Assembly: GCF_004319545.1 (NCBI RefSeq)
Contig: NZ_CP036313.1
Coordinates: 248,001-312,000, forward strand
DNA: 64,000 bases
Origin: Desulfobacter hydrogenophilus
Lineage (GTDB): Bacteria; Desulfobacterota; Desulfobacteria; Desulfobacterales; Desulfobacteraceae
Direction of reading: 5' to 3'
Part shown: piece by piece, positions 18,489-26,803 of the stretch
Layout: each line of letters starts with the position of its first letter
Numbering within the stretch: the first letter of the stretch is position 1
Translations under genes and position numbers: made by a program
The notes under the pieces: model-generated
What the model was told of the DNA's origin: nothing
Databases searched by the model: none
The model's input: the letters and a program-made list of their open reading frames with translations, nothing else

Positions 18489-19368
18489 CGATATTCTGCA
18501 CCTGCTCCCGAATCTTTTCCAGCTCGGATTTCAGGTCGACCACGGCATGGGACAAGGTCGCATTACCGGCTTTGGAACCAATGGTGTTAAATTCCCGGTT
18601 AAACTCCTGGATCAAAAAATTGAGTTTTCTGCCCTGGGACTCATTTTCATCCATGACCTCCCGGAACATTTTAATGTGGCTGTGCACCCGCACAATCTCC
18701 TCGGAGACATCACTTTTGTCTGCAAGAAGCGCTGTTTCCTGGGCCAGACGAACTGGATCAAGACAATCCCCGTCCTCGGCAGTCAACACGGCCAGGCGTT
18801 CCTTAAGCCGGGCCTTGTAAACTTCCGGTATGGTTTGGGCCTGTTCTTCAACGCCTGCCATACGCTGTTCAATGTCTGAAATACGACGGGTTAAATCCTG
18901 GTACAGATTTTCCCCCTCACGCTTTCGCATGCTATCAAGTGCCTGGGCCGCGTTATGGGCCGTGTCACACAAAGCGGAACGGAGAAACTCCAGGTTGACT
19001 TCAGGTTTTGCAGCCATGATAACCTGCTTGGCCCCGAGCACGGTTTCCAGGGCAATATCACCTGAGAGAGAAAGAGTGTCCTGGACCGTTTTTAATGCCT
19101 TATAATAGGCTTTGGCCTTGATAACGTCCACCTCAAACAGGTCCTGGTCCAGGGACTGGTCCTCCAGGCTCGCCCGGATCTCTATTCTGCCCCGGGTATG
19201 AAACTGCCCCATTATTTTTTTAATTTCCTCTTCAAAGGGCTGGCAGGTTTCGGGCAAATAAATCGAAAAATCAAGAAATCGGGAATTATAAGCGCGCACG
19301 GTCATGTTCACGGTCAAGGTATCCAAAGTGTGAGACACTTTGGCAAAAGCGGTCATGCTTTTTATCAT
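18484..19368 (-). CDS. YicC/YloC family endoribonuclease
   Basis: 294 residues. The start MIKSMTAFAK is the family's signature, followed by RAYNSRFLDFSIYLPE. The C-terminal DUF1732 domain reads EIVRVHSHIKMFREVMDENE, then GRKLNFLIQEFNREFNTIGSKA and ends LKSELEKIREQVQNIE. Members are RNases or adaptors in small-RNA turnover. It lies upstream of remA and gmk, the usual order, but here a dispersed repeat separates it from remA. The stop codon is inside that repeat. Confidence 0.92.
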   Translation of the reverse strand: MIKSMTAFAKVSHTLDTLTVNMTVRAYNSRFLDFSIYLPETCQPFEEEIKKIMGQFHTRGRIEIRASLEDQSLDQDLFEVDVIKAKAYYKALKTVQDTLSLSGDIALETVLGAKQVIMAAKPEVNLEFLRSALCDTAHNAAQALDSMRKREGENLYQDLTRRISDIEQRMAGVEEQAQTIPEVYKARLKERLAVLTAEDGDCLDPVRLAQETALLADKSDVSEEIVRVHSHIKMFREVMDENESQGRKLNFLIQEFNREFNTIGSKAGNATLSHAVVDLKSELEKIREQVQNIE

Positions 19369-19372
19369 ACAA

Positions 19373-19906
19373 TTATCCTTTTATGGTCTTAAGATCCGCA
19401 AGATATTTCTGCCTCACCTGTCCTAAAAATTTCAGCACAGCAGGGGAGGCGTAATCCGGGTAAGTCCACTCCAGGGTTTTAAAGCCTTTTTTGGTGTACA
19501 TTAATGTCAGGTCGGCATAAATTTTCTGTCCGATGTAAATCCTGTGGGAATACTCCTTTCCCGTGGCCAGAATAAATCGGGAAGACAGAAGATATCCCGG
19601 ATCAATGTTGATGGTTCTGTTATTCCGGTCCAGGCAATCGGATTCAATCTTGTTGGTGTCAAGTTTGATCGAAGCAAGGGCATCCTGTTCCATGAGGGGC
19701 TTGAATGCAATAAGCCTGCGAAACAACGGTTCCCCCATTTCCCTGTAATAATAATCGGTGAAATCAAAATCCAGCCAGGGGGAAATCATGTCCACGGGAC
19801 CGCCCACAGCTTCAAGTCGTGGGAAGATTGATTCCAGAACTGTCTTCTCTTTCATGAAAACCGACATCACAAGCTTGGCCGCTGCAGGTTTTTTAGGTGT
19901 ACTCAT
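19373..19906 (-). CDS. DUF4416 family protein
   Basis: 177 residues. It matches the uncharacterised DUF4416 family: AKLVMSVFMKEK near the start, then GPVDMISPWLDFDFTDYYYREMG, LDRNNRTINIDPGYLL and HRIYIGQKIYADLTLMY. The family is mostly from Deltaproteobacteria and related phyla, and no function is known. It overlaps the Trm112-like gene upstream by four bases and ends four bases before yicC, so it is part of the msbA-to-comF operon. Confidence 0.85.
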   Translation of the reverse strand: MSTPKKPAAAKLVMSVFMKEKTVLESIFPRLEAVGGPVDMISPWLDFDFTDYYYREMGEPLFRRLIAFKPLMEQDALASIKLDTNKIESDCLDRNNRTINIDPGYLLSSRFILATGKEYSHRIYIGQKIYADLTLMYTKKGFKTLEWTYPDYASPAVLKFLGQVRQKYLADLKTIKG

Positions 19907-20076
19907 TGTTTAACGGGAATTGCCTCGTCAATGAGCATAACGGGAATATCATCCCGAATTTCGTATTTAAGGGCACAGGCGTTGCAAATCAGGCCGTCTT
20001 CAGCCTCGGTCAACTTCACCGGACCTTTACATTTGGGACAAACAAGAATTTCAAGCAGTTCCTTTGATACAGCCAT
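19903..20076 (-). CDS. Trm112-like zinc-binding protein
   Basis: A 57-residue gene: MAVSKELLEILVCPKCKG, then VKLTEAEDGLICNACALKYE and IRDDIPVMLIDEA. CxxC pairs at residues 13-16 and 32-35 and the final IPVML are typical of the Trm112/YcaR family. Family members activate methyltransferases or bind next to lpxK and kdsB in LPS gene clusters; here the gene follows msbA, an LPS context. A strong AAGGAGAT site precedes the ATG by about six bases. It overlaps the DUF4416 gene by four bases. Confidence 0.9.
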   Translation of the reverse strand: MAVSKELLEILVCPKCKGPVKLTEAEDGLICNACALKYEIRDDIPVMLIDEAIPVKQ

Positions 20077-20098
20077 AGCAGTATCTCCTTGAATAGTA

Positions 20099-21853
20099 TT
20101 AATTTTTTGAAGTCTGCATGGATTGCAGTTTATAATAAAAGCCTTTTGCAGCCATCAGGTCATCATGGACACCTTGTTCAACAATGGTTCCGTTTTTAAG
20201 TACAATGATCCGGGAGGCGTAATCTATGGTGGACAGTCTGTGAGCAATGACAAAGGAAGTACGGCCCTCCATCAAATTCTCCAAAGCCTTTTGCACAACT
20301 TTTTCTGCTTGGGAATCTAAGGCCGAGGTTGCCTCGTCTAGAATCAGCACCGGCGCATTTTTCAAAAGCGCCCTTGCAATGCAAATCCGCTGTTTTTCCC
20401 CCCCGGACAAACGGGAACCAAGCTCTCCGATCACGGTATCATAACCCTTGGGAAAACCGCAGATAAAATCATGGGCAAAGGCGGCCTTGCCTGCCGCTTC
20501 AACCGTGGCATCATCTGCATCCATTTTTCCATAGCGGATATTGTCCCGCACGGTCTCGTTAAATAAAATGGGTTCCTGGGTCACAATGGAAATATGGTCC
20601 CGCAGGGAAGCAATTGTCAGGTCTCGCACATCGTGTCCGCCAACAAAGACACCGCCCTCTGCCACGTCATAAAGTCTTGGAATCAGGTTCACCAGGCTGG
20701 TTTTTCCGCCGCCGCTCATGCCGACCAACGCCAGGGTCTCTCCGGGGGCCGCCTTAAGATTTATGTTCTTTAAGGCCATAGATTCTTCAGGGCCATAGGC
20801 AAAGGAAACATTTTCAAAAACCACCTCACAGGATGCCGCTTTAAGGGGCCGGGCATCGGGTTTGTCCACCACATCATTTTGGGTTTCCAGCACATCAAAA
20901 ACCCTGGATGCTGCCGCCGCGCCCTCCTGGATGGTATTGTTCAGTGAGGACAATTTCTTCACCGGATCATAAAGCATCATCACGGCAGTTAAAAAAGAGA
21001 AAAACACACCAGGTGTGGACGTGCCGTTGACCACCCGCATTCCGCCAAACCAGATAACAAAAGCGATGCCTAACCCGCCTAAAAATTCCATAACCGGGGA
21101 AGACAATGCCCGTGTTATCACCTTTTTCATTTCTAAACGAAACAGTTCTCTGGTTTTTTCCTTGAATCTGGCTGTTTCAAAGGACTGAAGATTGAATATT
21201 TTAACAATCTTTGCCCCGGAAAAGGTTTCATGCAGAAAGGCGTTAAGATCTGCCATGGTTTCTTGGGATCCTGTGGAAAACTTCCGGATTCTTTTGCCAA
21301 ATAAGACGATGGGATAAAAGGCAATGGGCAGGACAATAAAGGCGCCTAATGCAAGTTGCCAGTCCCGGTAAAAAATAACAAACAAAAACGCCACAACAGA
21401 AAAAGAATCCCGAAATAGACTGATAACGGCAGTGGACACCATGCCTTTGATAATATTAACATCATTGGTGATCCGGGACATGAGCACCCCGGTCTTTTCT
21501 TTGTGGATATATGCAATGGGCAGGTTCATGATCTTTTCATAAAGGTTGTCCCTGAAATCGCGGATAATACGCTGTCCCACATGATTCATCAGGTATTCCG
21601 ACCCGTATGAACCTGCGCCTTTTAGAAAAAACACCAGGACGGCAATGCCAGGAATGAGCAATAACTTGGTATTGTCTTTGGCAATAAAAATATCGTCAAG
21701 AACAGGTTTAACCAGCAGGGCCATGGTGCCGTTGGCACCTGCCACCACCACCATACATAAGGCAGCCAAGGCAAGTCTTTTCCAGTGTGCAAACACCATC
21801 CGGATAATCTTTTGCCTGCGTTCTTTAGACAATCTATTTTTTTTTGATTTCAT
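20099..21853 (-). CDS. msbA: Lipid A export ABC transporter, ATP-binding/permease (MsbA)
   Basis: About 584 residues from the ATG at 21853; a TTG at 21889 would add 12 residues, and neither start has a clear ribosome-binding site. The N-terminal half has six membrane helices with a flippase-type coupling segment. The C-terminal ATPase has Walker A GMSGGGKTS, signature LSGGEKQRICIARALL, Walker B VLILDEATSALD and the switch His in FVIAHRLSTI. MsbA flips lipid A-core across the inner membrane. It is divergent from waaA (the Kdo transferase that makes its substrate), with about 65 bases between the two starts. Confidence 0.92.
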   Translation of the reverse strand: MKSKKNRLSKERRQKIIRMVFAHWKRLALAALCMVVVAGANGTMALLVKPVLDDIFIAKDNTKLLLIPGIAVLVFFLKGAGSYGSEYLMNHVGQRIIRDFRDNLYEKIMNLPIAYIHKEKTGVLMSRITNDVNIIKGMVSTAVISLFRDSFSVVAFLFVIFYRDWQLALGAFIVLPIAFYPIVLFGKRIRKFSTGSQETMADLNAFLHETFSGAKIVKIFNLQSFETARFKEKTRELFRLEMKKVITRALSSPVMEFLGGLGIAFVIWFGGMRVVNGTSTPGVFFSFLTAVMMLYDPVKKLSSLNNTIQEGAAAASRVFDVLETQNDVVDKPDARPLKAASCEVVFENVSFAYGPEESMALKNINLKAAPGETLALVGMSGGGKTSLVNLIPRLYDVAEGGVFVGGHDVRDLTIASLRDHISIVTQEPILFNETVRDNIRYGKMDADDATVEAAGKAAFAHDFICGFPKGYDTVIGELGSRLSGGEKQRICIARALLKNAPVLILDEATSALDSQAEKVVQKALENLMEGRTSFVIAHRLSTIDYASRIIVLKNGTIVEQGVHDDLMAAKGFYYKLQSMQTSKN

Positions 21854-21919
21854 GGGTGGGGGCAATTGCTTTACAGATTCTATTGTCAAGTACCAAAAAA
21901 CATGAGAGCATAACCTCCC

Positions 21920-23209
21920 ATGACAAAGTGTGCTTTTATACCCAATTTTTTCAAATTTTACAATATGCTGTGGGGGGCGGCTCTGCCTTTTTTAAAACGG
22001 CACCCAAGACTTACCCCGACCTTTGGCAGACGAATCAATCCGGTTCACCTTCGATCGGCAGATATCTGGATACAGGCAGCATCGGCCGGAGAGGCGTATC
22101 TGGCGGTATCCATTATAAAGGCCCTTAACCCGGACAGGTCGGTCACCATGCTGTTGACCACAACCACGGATCAGGGCATGAAAATTCTGACACAAGCGCT
22201 GTCGCCAAAAAAAATTTCGTCCCGGATCAGCCTGTGCGTTGATATATTCCCCTTTGACAAGCCGACGACCATGAACAAAGCAGTGCAACAGGTCAATCCT
22301 GCTGTCATGGTTTTGCTGGAGACAGAACTGTGGCCGGCCCATCTTTATGCGTTAAAAAAAAATCATACCGCCGTATTGCTCATCAACGGCAGGTTATCCC
22401 AAAAAAGCTACCGGAATTACGGGCTCACAAAAGCGTTCTGGCGATCCTTTGCCCCGGAGCGCATCCTGGCCATCTCTGCCAAAGACGCCAAAAGATTTTC
22501 CCGAATATTTTCCCACACCCGCATTGACACCATGGACAACATCAAATTTGACCGTATGAAGGTTCAGAACACGGCCGATAAAAGCTCTGCTTTAGCTGCA
22601 ATTGTGCCCCGGGAACTTCCCCTGTCTATTTTTGCCTCCTTCCGCCGCCAGGAAGAAAAGCAGATCATTGACATGATAAAAACCTTATTAGAAAGGGTGC
22701 CGAACCAGATTATTGCCCTCTTCCCCAGACATATGCACCGAATAGCGCCATTTTTAAAAAAAATGAATAAAAACGGCCTCAAGGTATACAAAGGCTCGCA
22801 GATATCATCGGTTCTACCCGGTCCGGCCATTATCCTGTGGGACAAATTTGGAGATCTGCACCAGGCTTACAGCAATGCCGACGTGGTTTTTGTCGGCGGA
22901 AGTCTTGCGCCCTTAGGGGGCCAGAATTTCATGGAGCCCGCAGGGTTTGGCATTCCCACAATCATCGGCCCCCACTGGCAGGATTTTGCCTGGGTGGGAA
23001 AAGACATCTTCAATACCGGTGCCGTAACCCGATGCAGAAATTGGCATCATGCGGTTAAAACCATGTGTAGCCACCTGTTAACATCCGGAAACCGACAAAC
23101 CCGTATTGACGCGGTGAATCATTATATTTTACAAAAACAAGGCGGAGCACAGACCGCTGCAGACACAATTTGGGCGTCGTGGGTGACAAATCATGTTGAA
23201 CCCGGGTAG
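21920..23209 (+). CDS. waaA: 3-deoxy-D-manno-octulosonic acid (Kdo) transferase
   Basis: 429 residues. The N-terminal membrane-proximal helix is followed by a GT-B glycosyltransferase (GT30). Family motifs include IWIQAASAGEAYLAV (about residues 49-63), LLETELWPAHLYALKK (about 133-148), and the C-terminal VVFVGGSLAPLGGQNFMEPAGFGIPTIIGPH near 325-355. The enzyme adds Kdo to lipid IVA at the inner membrane. It is divergent from msbA. Its 3' end (PG-stop) lies in dispersed repeat copy F. Confidence 0.94.
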   Translation: MTKCAFIPNFFKFYNMLWGAALPFLKRHPRLTPTFGRRINPVHLRSADIWIQAASAGEAYLAVSIIKALNPDRSVTMLLTTTTDQGMKILTQALSPKKISSRISLCVDIFPFDKPTTMNKAVQQVNPAVMVLLETELWPAHLYALKKNHTAVLLINGRLSQKSYRNYGLTKAFWRSFAPERILAISAKDAKRFSRIFSHTRIDTMDNIKFDRMKVQNTADKSSALAAIVPRELPLSIFASFRRQEEKQIIDMIKTLLERVPNQIIALFPRHMHRIAPFLKKMNKNGLKVYKGSQISSVLPGPAIILWDKFGDLHQAYSNADVVFVGGSLAPLGGQNFMEPAGFGIPTIIGPHWQDFAWVGKDIFNTGAVTRCRNWHHAVKTMCSHLLTSGNRQTRIDAVNHYILQKQGGAQTAADTIWASWVTNHVEPG

Positions 23210-23250
23210 TTGATATTGATAGACGATGTCAACTCATGGCTGTTATAAGA
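23193..23250 (+). repeat. Dispersed 70-bp repeat, copy F (5' shortened)
   Basis: Reads ATGTTGAACCCGGGTAGTTG, ATATTGATAGACGATGTCAA, CTCATGGCTGTTATAAG. It covers the last codons of waaA and, in the other direction, begins about eight bases after the stop of the decayed dehydrogenase gene, in the same orientation as copies A, B and E have to their genes. Confidence 0.75.
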
Positions 23251-23257
23251 TTTCAAA

Positions 23258-23515
23258 CTATTTTGAATAAAGCGGTATCTGATTTGTCTCCAGTCTGTGG
23301 ATATTTTCTGATGCACCCGTCACAATGCCGTTCATTGAAACATCCGTAGAACCGCCGATATGAGGTGTGGGCATCACATTATATTTGAATACACTATTTT
23401 ATGCCCAGTATTCACATATCAAATATTTTCAGCCTTCTGATCAGTATTTTTCCAATACCGCCAAGGCCGATAATCCCCGCTGTTTTAACCTGCAGAGAAA
23501 TTCCCTGGACGGGTT
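23258..23515 (-). pseudogene. Remnant of a D-isomer-specific 2-hydroxyacid dehydrogenase
   Basis: Two conserved pieces remain on the minus strand. The first reads VKTAGIIGLGGIGKILIRRL, the NAD-binding GxGxxG segment, and ends at an in-frame TGA. The second reads MPTPHIGGSTDVSMNGIV and then ASENIHRLETNQIPLYSK-stop, the C-terminal TPHIGGST block of the same family. The catalytic core between them is lost, and stops interrupt the frame. This is clearly a decayed gene; the original substrate cannot be told. Confidence 0.85.
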
Positions 23516-23530
23516 ATAAGTTTAACCGAG

Positions 23531-23923
23531 TTAGTTAACGGCGGTACTTTCTGTCCCCGTGTGCCGGTGGGTGTTTGAGTCCTCGCGGCCTATTTGCTCA
23601 CCACTTTTAACGGAGAACCAGCTTAACAGGGATCCAAAAATAAGCAAACCGCACCCCAGCCACAAAGAGGGAGTGGGTGCCACGGAAAGGTAGATGCAGG
23701 AGACGATAGTGGATAAAAGCGGGGTCATGTAGGAGCTTGCCACCAAAAAAATGGTGTTGCCTTTACGCATGGCATTGTCCCACAGGCTGTAGGCCATCAA
23801 TGTAATAAAAGCCAGGGCCACCACTGTCCCATAGCAGGTTGTGGGCAACGGGGTGTTCAAATAAAAAACCCAATAATCGGGCCGACTTAAACCAGGGGAA
23901 AACCAACTGCCTTGACAACGCAC
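23531..23923 (-). pseudogene. C-terminal remnant of a YddG-like DMT/EamA exporter
   Basis: The 130-residue frame has only three or four membrane helices instead of ten. It contains ALAFITLMAYSLWDNAMRKG, FLVASSYMTPLLSTIVS and LWLGCGLLIFGSLLSWFS, the C-terminal third of aromatic amino acid exporters of the YddG type. The first 20 residues do not look like a natural start. The upstream part of the gene is absent: the next sequence is the intergenic region of the sulfite reductase gene. It is read as a truncated, nonfunctional gene. Confidence 0.75.
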
Positions 23924-23993
23924 CAGGCAGTTTTATTTTGAGTTAATATTTTTGTTAATGCACCACTTCTAACTTTAATTAAGGATAAATTAA

Positions 23994-24653
23994 ATGCTCA
24001 AACTTGGTGAAAAGGGAGCCATCCTCCAGAATGACAACAAAACCTATGCCATTGCCCCTCACATTCCCTGCGGGGTTGTTACACCGGAAATGCTCAGAAA
24101 AATTGCTGATGTGGCGGAAAAATACGACGCCAAAGCACTCAAGCTGACCGGGGCCACTCGTATTACAATTGTAGGACTCAAGGAAGAGGACATTGATTCG
24201 GCCTGGCAAGATCTGGGACTTGACAAGGGTGCCGCCGTGGGCATGTGTATCCGCTCGGTGCGCGCTTGTCCGGGCACCACATTCTGCAAGCTCGGCAAAC
24301 AGGATGCCCTGGGCGTGGGTATGGAGATGGACAAACAATACCATGCCATGGAACTGCCGGGTAAATTCAAAATAGCGGTATCAGGATGCAAACTGTCCTG
24401 CGCCGAATCCTGGGTCAGGGACATCGGACTCATCGGAGAAGCCAATGGCTGGCTCCTTGTCATTGGCGGCAACGTGGGTATGAATCCCAGGATTGCCCAG
24501 AAAGTGGCTGAAGGGCTGAACACTGAACAGGCATTGGAGGCCTGTAAACGTGTTGTTGGGTATTACAAAGAAAATGCCAAAAAAGGGGAACGCCTCGGAA
24601 AAATGATCGATCGTATTGGTCTTGAACCCTTTGAAAAGGCCATTCAAAGTTAA
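23994..24653 (+). CDS. Small assimilatory-type siroheme sulfite reductase
   Basis: 219 residues, the size of the low-molecular-weight sulfite reductase known from Desulfovibrio vulgaris. It has one nitrite/sulfite reductase ferredoxin-like half domain (IPCGVVTPEMLRKIADVAEKY, TGATRITIVG) and one siroheme-[4Fe-4S] domain. The cluster cysteines appear as RACPGTTFCKLG (C-x5-C, about residues 89-100) and SGCKLSCAES (C-x3-C, about 130-139). It is soluble and reduces sulfite to sulfide, or may act on related oxyanions; the physiological role in sulfate reducers is not settled. The MBL gene begins two bases after its stop. Confidence 0.85.
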   Translation: MLKLGEKGAILQNDNKTYAIAPHIPCGVVTPEMLRKIADVAEKYDAKALKLTGATRITIVGLKEEDIDSAWQDLGLDKGAAVGMCIRSVRACPGTTFCKLGKQDALGVGMEMDKQYHAMELPGKFKIAVSGCKLSCAESWVRDIGLIGEANGWLLVIGGNVGMNPRIAQKVAEGLNTEQALEACKRVVGYYKENAKKGERLGKMIDRIGLEPFEKAIQS

Positions 24654-24655
24654 CC

Positions 24656-25567
24656 ATGAAGACCTGGTACATACCCGAAGACCGGTTTCCCATACAGGTG
24701 ACCCCCGGAGTGCAGGTGATCGGCAACTACTATTTTAATCTTATGCTGATCACAGGGAAAGAAAAGACAGTGCTGTTTGAAGCCGGTGTTTCAGGTATTG
24801 TGGATCAAGTCATCCGGCAGCTGGGTATGCTTGAAATTTCCCCGGACATTATAGTGGTCAGCCATCCCCACGCCGATCATGTAACAGGGCTTCCCGGATT
24901 GGCTGACCGATTTAAACAGGCCCGGATCATTGCCGGGCCCGGGGCCAAAACATTCATGACCCATCCCAAGGCCGCCTCGGCACTGATCGCCGAGGACCGG
25001 TTCATATCCCGGCGCCTCGGCGAAGAAGGATTAACGCCAGGGCGCCCCAGCCTTGATGCCCCACCGGATGCCGGTCGCATTGAAGAAATCGCCGGCCCTG
25101 CACGACTAAATCTGGGCGGCGGACTCTTTTTTGATCTGCTGCCGGCAAAAGGCCACTCCCCGGGGGCATTGATGGGGCTTGCCGTGCCGGACCAGGTGTT
25201 GTGCTGCGCCGATGCCCTGGGGTTCCATTATCCCGGTCGGGATTTCTGGCCCCTGTTTTTCACAGGCGCGGCAGACTACCTTGACACAATCAAACAGATC
25301 AAAACGCTGACCCCTGAAATTATCTGTCCGGCCCACCAGGGTCCCATCATGGCCGACAACGTGTCTTTAGCCCTGGAAAAAGCGGAATCCAAGGCACTTG
25401 AAATCATAAAAATGATAAAGGGCAGCCCACTCAATGATATGGAACTGGTCGAAAAACTATTCGAAATGTCCTACAAAAACGAATTTTGCCTATACACCAA
25501 AAAAAATGTAACAAACTGTGCCGGGCTGCTGGTTAAGCGGGCCAGAGAGTATCATTCGCCTTTGTAG
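24656..25567 (+). CDS. MBL-fold metallo-hydrolase
   Basis: 303 residues. The metal motif HPHADH is near residues 76-81, preceded by the strand ISPDIIVVS. Further ligands are likely His in KGHSPG (about 164), Asp in CCADALGFH and His in CPAHQGP (about 226). The set is complete for a two-metal hydrolase of the glyoxalase II-like type. The substrate is unknown. The two-base spacing from the sulfite reductase gene implies a common transcript and perhaps a linked role in sulfur or thiol metabolism (inference). Confidence 0.82.
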   Translation: MKTWYIPEDRFPIQVTPGVQVIGNYYFNLMLITGKEKTVLFEAGVSGIVDQVIRQLGMLEISPDIIVVSHPHADHVTGLPGLADRFKQARIIAGPGAKTFMTHPKAASALIAEDRFISRRLGEEGLTPGRPSLDAPPDAGRIEEIAGPARLNLGGGLFFDLLPAKGHSPGALMGLAVPDQVLCCADALGFHYPGRDFWPLFFTGAADYLDTIKQIKTLTPEIICPAHQGPIMADNVSLALEKAESKALEIIKMIKGSPLNDMELVEKLFEMSYKNEFCLYTKKNVTNCAGLLVKRAREYHSPL

Positions 25568-25575
25568 CAGCCTGT

Positions 25576-25740
25576 TAAGGATCGCAGATTAAATAAGTTG
25601 GGCAGAAATAACGCCGAATTCTGGTTCATCTACAAGGCGCATTAAAGGTTGAATAACAGGTCTATTGGACCTTTGATGCAACGAAGTAGATGGGCCAAAA
25701 GGCAAGCTATTTCGTTCAAGTTATTTAATCTGCGGTCCTA
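25576..25740. repeat. MITE-like palindromic element, copy 1
   Basis: A 165-bp element with terminal inverted repeats: TAAGGATCGCAGATTAAATA at the left, and at the right (reverse complement) TAGGACCGCAGATTAAATAA. The interior has AAGGCGCATTAAAGG and TGCAACGAAGTAGATGGG, which also occur in the element at 38934-39075. It carries no gene. The right end includes the stop codon of the DMT permease gene. Confidence 0.75.
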
Positions 25741-26649
25741 AGACGGGTTAGAGGTGCGGCCGGTAAATTTGCGCACTTTTTTTACGGTTAACAGCACATT
25801 TCCGGCAAATATCAAAAACGCCCCCACCCATCCGGCAAAGGAAAGCGCGGGATCCATGACAAGGAATGGCCCCAGGATTGCCGCCAGAAAAATCCGGGTT
25901 GAGGCGATGATGCCCCCTTCAATGGCAGAGACGTATTTAAACCCTTGGGTCAACAAAAACTGACCGGCAATGGCGATGGCTGAACACCAGAAAAGATAAA
26001 CCATCTCGTGGCTATTGGGCAGTTGCATTTCATGAAAAAAAAGACAGAATACAACAATACCTCCAAGACCGAACATAAAGAACAAAATGGTCAAGGTGTC
26101 GTGATCCTGCCGGGCCATGTTCAGTATAATGATGGCAAAGGCCGCAATGAACCCCGAAGCCAACCCCCACAAAGCCCCTATGGGAAAATGTGTATCTGCC
26201 GGCATTAGAATCATAAAAACCCCGGCAAACGCCACCAGGACAATCATAACGGTACCCAAATCTCTTTGGGACTTAAAAAGAATCCATGAAAACAAGGCGA
26301 TAAATAAAGGAAAGGTCATGTTTAAAATATTGGCCTGGGCCACGCTGGTCTGGGCCACGCCCTTGAAAAAACAGAAAACGGCCAGGGTATTGAGCAACGC
26401 CCTGCCCACCAGAAATCTTTTTTTAACCACCCTGATTTTATAACGACCCAGGGAAATGATAATGCAGACAACAAGAAATCCAAAGCCGAACCGGGCCAGG
26501 GTAAACATGGATGTACGGATATGAAGCCCAGCCATGGCCGACCACTTGATCACCACGGTGGACATATAAAAACAAAAAGCTGATCCAAACACAGCCAGGT
26601 ATCCAAGGGTTGATTTTCTATCCATCCGGGGCAGCATACCGTTAAACAT
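25738..26649 (-). CDS. DMT superfamily (EamA) permease
   Basis: 303 residues with about ten hydrophobic helices in two EamA repeats. The first is at residues 15-145 (SAFCFYMSTVVIKWSAM ... FMILMPADTHFP) and the second at 155-290 (ALWGLASGFIAAFAIIILNM ... FLIFAGNVLLTVKK). The family exports or imports amino acids, nucleosides or related metabolites; the substrate here cannot be read. The stop codon is in the arm of the adjacent MITE-like repeat. It is divergent from tyrA with 154 bases between. Confidence 0.85.
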   Translation of the reverse strand: MFNGMLPRMDRKSTLGYLAVFGSAFCFYMSTVVIKWSAMAGLHIRTSMFTLARFGFGFLVVCIIISLGRYKIRVVKKRFLVGRALLNTLAVFCFFKGVAQTSVAQANILNMTFPLFIALFSWILFKSQRDLGTVMIVLVAFAGVFMILMPADTHFPIGALWGLASGFIAAFAIIILNMARQDHDTLTILFFMFGLGGIVVFCLFFHEMQLPNSHEMVYLFWCSAIAIAGQFLLTQGFKYVSAIEGGIIASTRIFLAAILGPFLVMDPALSFAGWVGAFLIFAGNVLLTVKKVRKFTGRTSNPS

Positions 26650-26803
26650 TTCAGGTTCCTTCTTTGGTGCCCGTGGCCCTATGCCTGATCCAGGTATTTT
26701 TTCACCCGGCAGGGTTTATATTGCCAGAACTGACTGACTGATGGTATTGTGAGTACTATTAACCCATTTTTCATAAATACAAATTGCCATAAGACCATAA
26801 ATT

